From Streptomyces sp. GS7 (lineage in GTDB: Bacteria > Actinomycetota > Actinomycetes > Streptomycetales > Streptomycetaceae): a stretch of 64,000 nucleotides of DNA. Both the position numbers and the translations under genes were made by a program. Location of the stretch: positions 2,039,501 to 2,103,500 of the forward strand of contig NZ_CP047146.1 of assembly GCF_009834125.1 (NCBI RefSeq). The letters are read 5' to 3'. The notes beneath the pieces are model-generated. The model did no database searches and was not told the origin of the DNA. It saw only the letters and a program-made list of their open reading frames with translations. Position 1 is the stretch's first letter. Every line of letters begins with the position of its first letter. This document shows positions 60,537-64,000 of the stretch, in pieces.

Positions 60537-60552
60537 CGTCAATGTACTGACG
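60537..60552. promoter_or_regulatory. Palindromic candidate TetR operator before the PF10118 operon
   Basis: CGTCAATGTACTGACG has 5-bp inverted arms and ends 3 bp from the start codon side (gene starts at 60534 on the minus strand). A related CGTCATGTACTCAC lies over the tetR start at 58205-58218. Confidence 0.5.
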
Positions 60553-60627
60553 GGTAAGGAATGCCGATACCCCCTGGACGCGGAAAAGCTCGCGGCGGCG
60601 GCCCACGCCCCGCCCCCGCCTCTCACC

Positions 60628-62622
60628 TCACCGCAGCGTCCCCACCTGGCCGCCGCCCGCCAGCCCGCCCTTCAGGTCCGTCCGGGCGTCCGGCTTCGCC
60701 GGCAGGGCCAGCAGCCGCCCCGCCGCGTGCCCCCGCACCCCGCCGCTCGCGGTGATCGACGTGACCCGGTCGCTGCCCGCCGCCAGCAGCCACCACGCAC
60801 CCCCCTTCGTCTTCCACAGCACCCCGGCCAGCACTTGCGGCGCCCGCGGCCCGCAGGCCGTACCGCCCTCGGCCCGCGCCGTCACCGCGCCCGGCGCGTA
60901 CCGCCGGTCGGCCGGCGCGGGCGGCTGGAACTGCGCCATCGTCCGGCTGCCCGCCCCGCGCCAGGTCTCCGCCCGGGTGCACAGCCAGGCCGCCTCGCCC
61001 GCACCCCCGGGCAGCGACTGCCGCGCGAACCGCCAGGTGTTCACGGTCTGCACGCCCCGCAGCCGTGCCCCGGGCAGCTGGCAGGCGGTACGCGCCCAGG
61101 CCGTACGGGCCTCCGGGCCCGAGACCTCGCCCGGCGCGGTGGGCCGCCCGTACGTGAGCCGGGCCGGTGTCAGCTCCCCGAGGTCGGTGAGCAGCTCCCC
61201 GGCCGCCGGGCCGCCCGGCTGCCCGTCCGTCCCGCCGACCGCCCGCAGCGCCGGCCACGTGGTGCAGGCGGTCCCGTCGCGCGGGGTCGGTACGGGGTCG
61301 GTCAGACCGTCCGGGCCGATCGGGATCGGCTGGCCCGCCGCGTCCGGCTTCAGCAGATCGACCAGCCGTACGGACCGCACCCAAGGGGCCGTCAGATAGC
61401 GGACGTTGCCCTGGGTGCGGCCCGCCACCAGGGCGAGTGCCGTATCCGCCGCCGCACCGTCCGTCCGTGCGAAGTCCAGCGCCGCACCGGTGCCCTCGTC
61501 CTGCCCCTGGCCGTCCGCCGCCTCGGCGTAGCGCACCGCCCGCAGGCCGTCGTGGAAGAGCACCACCACCGCGTGGTCCACCACGCCCGCGAACAGCAGT
61601 TGCGGCGGCCCGGCCGCAGGCCCCGTCGGGGTGCCGGGCGTCGCCGTGACCGGTACGCCGGCCCCGGGCCGCGCCCAGACCGCCAGCGCCCGCCGGAGCA
61701 GTGCCCGGTCGCCGGTCCGGTCGCCGCGGGCCGGCCAGGCGGCGAAGTCCTGACGCGCCGCGGTCTTCCAGGCGTCCGCCGGGGTGAGCGCCAACCTGCC
61801 CGGTTCCAGGGCGGCTTCGGAGGCGGTATTGCCCGCGTACGCCGGCGCCGCGGCGCCGTCCGGCCCCCAGCCGTCGCCCGGCATCCCCAGCAGCGCCCAG
61901 CACACCAGCAACGCCGCGCTCGCTGCCAGCGCCGCCCGGCCGTGCTGCCGGCGCCGGAGCAGATCGGTGGGCCGGGCCTGGAGGGCGCACGGGTCGAACT
62001 CCACCGACTCCAGCAGCGCCCGGTCCCGGCTCCCGGCCGGCACCGCCGCCCCGTCGGCCTCCGCCAAAGCCGCCCGGGAGTCCGCGACCCCCGCGGCCTC
62101 CAGCACCCGGCGCGCCTCGTGCGCCGTCAGCCGCTCCAGGTCGCGCAGGACGAACGCCGCCCGGCCCGGTGCGGAGAGCGCGGACAGCGCCTGGTCCAGG
62201 GCGAGTTCGTCGGCGCCGCCGGAGCGGGGGAAGAGCCGCAGGCCCCAGACCTGGGGGAGCGGTGCCGGCGGCAGACGCCGCCGCCCGGCGGCGAGTGCGG
62301 TGCGCAGCACCCGCAGCCGCATGAGCGCGTAACCGGGGTCGACGGCCGCCGCCGCGCCGTCGCGCTGGGCGGGCAGACCGGGACCGGACCCGGGGCCCGG
62401 CCGCCGCGGCAGGGCCCGCTGCACCACTCCGTGTGCGGCCAGCACCCGCCGGCCGCGGCTCGGGCCCGGCGGCAGGACCAGATACGCCAGCCGGGCCAGC
62501 CGGGGGTAGTGCTCGACCAGCGCCGCCTCGGCCTGCTCGACGTCGATGGCCTCACCGGCCTCCGCCGGGCTGCCGGGGGAGGTGCGGTCCGGACGCGGGG
62601 TTGCCGCCTGCTGCTGCTCCAC
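60628..62622 (-). CDS. Large membrane protein with sigma-factor-like N-terminus
   Basis: A 664-aa protein of mixed architecture. Residues about 30-195 resemble a degenerate ECF sigma factor: ALVEHYPRLARLAYLVLPPG, then a Gly/Pro-rich spacer, LSALSAPGRAAFVLRDLERL and TAHEARRVLEAAGVADSRAA, the sigma region 4 pattern. A single transmembrane helix follows (about 228-246, RAALAASAALLVCWALLGM), then 400 residues of extracytoplasmic sequence with scattered cysteines and repeated WP/TAWAR-like blocks. It starts at GTG 62622 with no clear ribosome site. The protein resembles ECF-anti-sigma-type fusions, but I know no characterised homolog. Whether the sigma-like part binds RNA polymerase or DNA is unknown. 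Confidence 0.65.
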   Translation of the reverse strand: MEQQQAATPRPDRTSPGSPAEAGEAIDVEQAEAALVEHYPRLARLAYLVLPPGPSRGRRVLAAHGVVQRALPRRPGPGSGPGLPAQRDGAAAAVDPGYALMRLRVLRTALAAGRRRLPPAPLPQVWGLRLFPRSGGADELALDQALSALSAPGRAAFVLRDLERLTAHEARRVLEAAGVADSRAALAEADGAAVPAGSRDRALLESVEFDPCALQARPTDLLRRRQHGRAALAASAALLVCWALLGMPGDGWGPDGAAAPAYAGNTASEAALEPGRLALTPADAWKTAARQDFAAWPARGDRTGDRALLRRALAVWARPGAGVPVTATPGTPTGPAAGPPQLLFAGVVDHAVVVLFHDGLRAVRYAEAADGQGQDEGTGAALDFARTDGAAADTALALVAGRTQGNVRYLTAPWVRSVRLVDLLKPDAAGQPIPIGPDGLTDPVPTPRDGTACTTWPALRAVGGTDGQPGGPAAGELLTDLGELTPARLTYGRPTAPGEVSGPEARTAWARTACQLPGARLRGVQTVNTWRFARQSLPGGAGEAAWLCTRAETWRGAGSRTMAQFQPPAPADRRYAPGAVTARAEGGTACGPRAPQVLAGVLWKTKGGAWWLLAAGSDRVTSITASGGVRGHAAGRLLALPAKPDARTDLKGGLAGGGQVGTLR

Positions 62623-62792
62623 ATTCCGTGGAACGAGTGAATCCTGTGATGGTCACCGGGGTGCCGGGCCGCCCCGGACGGGTGACCGCGGCGCCTGCCC
62701 CCGGGCACCCGGGCCCGGGCGCGCCCCGGCCCGGGCCGCCGGGCGGCACCCCGCGACCCCGGCCACCGGGGCGGCGCCGCACGCCCGTGGCG

Positions 62793-63029
62793 TCACCGCG
62801 AGAGGTCGAACTCCCCGTCCCGGGCGCCCTGGACGAACGCCCACCACTCCGCCTCGGTGAAGCGCAGCACCACCTCGGGGTCCGTGGAATTGCGCATCGC
62901 GACCGCGCCGCGCTCCAGGAAGGCGATCTCCACCGCTTCCGCGTCGGGGGCCTCGCCGGGCGGGCGCTGCCAGGTGGCGTCGGAGATGTCGAGGCCGTAG
63001 AGCCATTCCTTGTCGGCTGCGGTGCCCAT
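62793..63029 (-). CDS. DUF397 protein (orphan)
   Basis: A 78-aa protein with a normal DUF397 second half, AVAMRNSTDPEVVLRFTEAE then WWAFVQGARDGEFDL. The first half, GLDISDATWQRPPGEAPDAEAVEIAFLERG, lacks the KSSYS motif, so it is a divergent member. GGGGAG is 8 nt before the ATG. No XRE/DUF5753 partner is adjacent; it lies 170 bp upstream of the sigma-like protein on the same strand. Confidence 0.85.
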   Translation of the reverse strand: MGTAADKEWLYGLDISDATWQRPPGEAPDAEAVEIAFLERGAVAMRNSTDPEVVLRFTEAEWWAFVQGARDGEFDLSR

Positions 63030-63391
63030 GTCGTTGCTCCCCTTGCTCGTGAACGTGCCGGTCAGCGTACGCGGCGCCCGGACGACCTTCCAGCCGCACA
63101 ACCGGGCCGTACCGCGGTTCCCGCCACCGGAGTTGGCGGCGCGGAGGCGGTCGGGCGGACCGGGCCGCAGCCGCATCCACGGCTGCCGCCCGCCCGGCCC
63201 CGACCCACCGGACAGGCCCCGAGCCCCCATGCCGCGGCGACCAGTGTTCCGCGGAGCCTCATCCGCACGCTCCCTGGGCTTCACGTGCCCGGCCGCCGCA
63301 CGCGGGGACAGTCTGCCGTGTAGGAGAACGCCAGGTCATTGGGTATGTGCACCCCGACGGGGTGTAACCAGCAGCACCTACGGAGGCTCTG
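63030..63391. other. 362-bp divergent intergenic region with a leader hairpin
   Basis: No supported gene. CACCCC-GAC-GGGGTG (63350-63364) forms a small perfect hairpin 27 bp before the olsB-like start. Confidence 0.5.
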
Positions 63392-64000
63392 ATGAGCATG
63401 GCACCCACCGCGTCCGCCGGCAGCCCCGGACTCACCTCTCCCACCGCGGACGCCGCGGCCACGGACGCCGCCCCCTCTCCCGACTACACCGCCGAGATCG
63501 CCGACACCCCCGACCGGATCCGGGCCGCCCAGCGCCTCCGCCACCAGGTCTTCGGCGAGGAGATGGGCGCCGCCCTCGACACCCCCCTCCCCGGCCACGA
63601 CATCGACGCCGTCGACGACCTCGCCGACCACCTCGTCGTCACCCACACCCCCACCGGCGCCGTCGTCGGCACCTACCGGCTGCTGCCCCCCGGGCGCAGC
63701 CAACGCCTCTACTCCGACGGCGAGTTCAACCTCTCCGCCCTGAACGCGCTGCGCCCCTCCCTCATCGAGGCCGGCCGCTCCTGCGTCCACCCCGACCACC
63801 GCGGCGGCGCCGTCATCAACGTGATGTGGGCCGCCCTCGCCCGCTACACCCTGCTCTCCGGCCACCGCTACCTCGCCGGCTGCGCCTCCGTCCCGCTCGC
63901 CGACGGGGGCACCGCCGCCGGACACGCCTGGGCGCTGGCCCTCACCCGCTACCCCGCCCCGGCCGGGCTCCGGGTCACCCCGCACCGCCCCTGGCGCCCC
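63392..64000 (+). CDS. GNAT-type acyltransferase, OlsB/FeeM-like (3' end outside window)
   Basis: The first 203 residues of an N-acyltransferase. After a 30-residue Ala/Pro-rich N-terminus the domain begins YTAEIADTPDRIRAAQRLRH then QVFGEEMGA, the QxLRxxVFxxE(M)G motif of ornithine-lipid acyltransferase OlsB and hemolysin-like proteins. GTYRLLPP, LIEAGRSCVHPDHRGGAVIN and VMWAALARY follow, the last giving the acyl-CoA/ACP-binding motif. GGAGG is 5 nt before the ATG at 63392. The open frame runs to the window end with no stop. Likely role: first acylation in ornithine-lipid synthesis, usually followed by OlsA, which would lie outside the window. Confidence 0.85.
   Translation, partial: MSMAPTASAGSPGLTSPTADAAATDAAPSPDYTAEIADTPDRIRAAQRLRHQVFGEEMGAALDTPLPGHDIDAVDDLADHLVVTHTPTGAVVGTYRLLPPGRSQRLYSDGEFNLSALNALRPSLIEAGRSCVHPDHRGGAVINVMWAALARYTLLSGHRYLAGCASVPLADGGTAAGHAWALALTRYPAPAGLRVTPHRPWRP

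Overview
The window is a stretch of chromosome from a high-GC actinomycete, almost certainly a Streptomyces. The coding sequence has extreme third-position GC, and the gene families are typical of the genus: an AfsR/SARP regulator, DUF397 with XRE/DUF5753 and an ATP-binding protein, an F420:NADPH oxidoreductase, GlnA2/GlnE, MalR/MalEFG, PF10118 and OlsB. The order map, panB, nadE, glnA2, glnE, malR, malEFG, aglA, pullulanase matches from memory the S. coelicolor SCO22xx region (established knowledge, not checked here). No rRNA, tRNA, CRISPR array, transposase, integrase or phage gene was seen. The region reads as core or conserved chromosome with small variable inserts.

Layout. 1-7.7 kb: the end of a serine hydrolase, an Rsm22-type methyltransferase, a small DUF6243 gene divergent from a TetR regulator with three operator copies between them, a prim-pol-like protein, and a lipoprotein. 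An almost perfect DmdR/IdeR iron box precedes a 72-aa His-rich ORF and a PhzF-like gene, which face heme oxygenase. Methionine aminopeptidase and a small conserved partner follow. 7.8-15.2 kb: a hypothetical gene, then a probable sialic-acid catabolic cluster. It holds a DapA/NanA-family lyase, a FadR-type GntR regulator, and a four-gene overlapping operon of sialidase, solute-binding lipoprotein and two permeases. Both promoters carry the same candidate operator at the same distance from the -10. 15.3-23.8 kb: npdG, a small membrane protein, an M50 protease, a 1145-aa SARP/NB-ARC/TPR regulator, a DrrAB-like ABC exporter and panB.

24-38 kb: a DHA2 exporter with its TetR regulator and a 27-bp palindromic operator, a membrane-anchored EEP phosphodiesterase-like protein, a DHA1 exporter, glutamine-dependent NAD synthetase, a multicopper oxidase with a long His-rich loop, a DUF998 protein coupled to an alpha/beta hydrolase, and glnA2. 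A variable intergenic zone follows, with a small secreted Cys-containing peptide and a 31-codon mini-gene that copies the 3' end of glnA2. glnE comes next.

41-57 kb: a PAP2-family protein, then a maltose/maltodextrin region. malEFG is flanked on both sides by outward-facing aglA-lacI cassettes, an inverted duplication with a 154-bp identical tract. The region continues with a DUF397/XRE/ATPase trio, a betaine-type methyltransferase and a secreted pullulanase with a MalR-like site upstream. 57-64 kb: GNAT, TetR, a ferredoxin reductase plus PF10118 diiron protein operon, a large sigma-like/membrane fusion protein, an orphan DUF397 protein, and the start of an OlsB-type acyltransferase cut by the window end.

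How the genes work together. Sugar supply dominates: sialoside cleavage and uptake, and pullulan/starch debranching (pullulanase), maltodextrin uptake (malEFG) and intracellular hydrolysis (two AglA). Neither ABC system has a local ATPase, so both probably use a shared MsiK-type ATPase encoded elsewhere. Nitrogen control (glnA2, glnE), cofactors (panB, nadE, npdG) and iron/heme recycling make up the rest. Many genes look leaderless, with a -10 hexamer 6-7 nt before the start codon.
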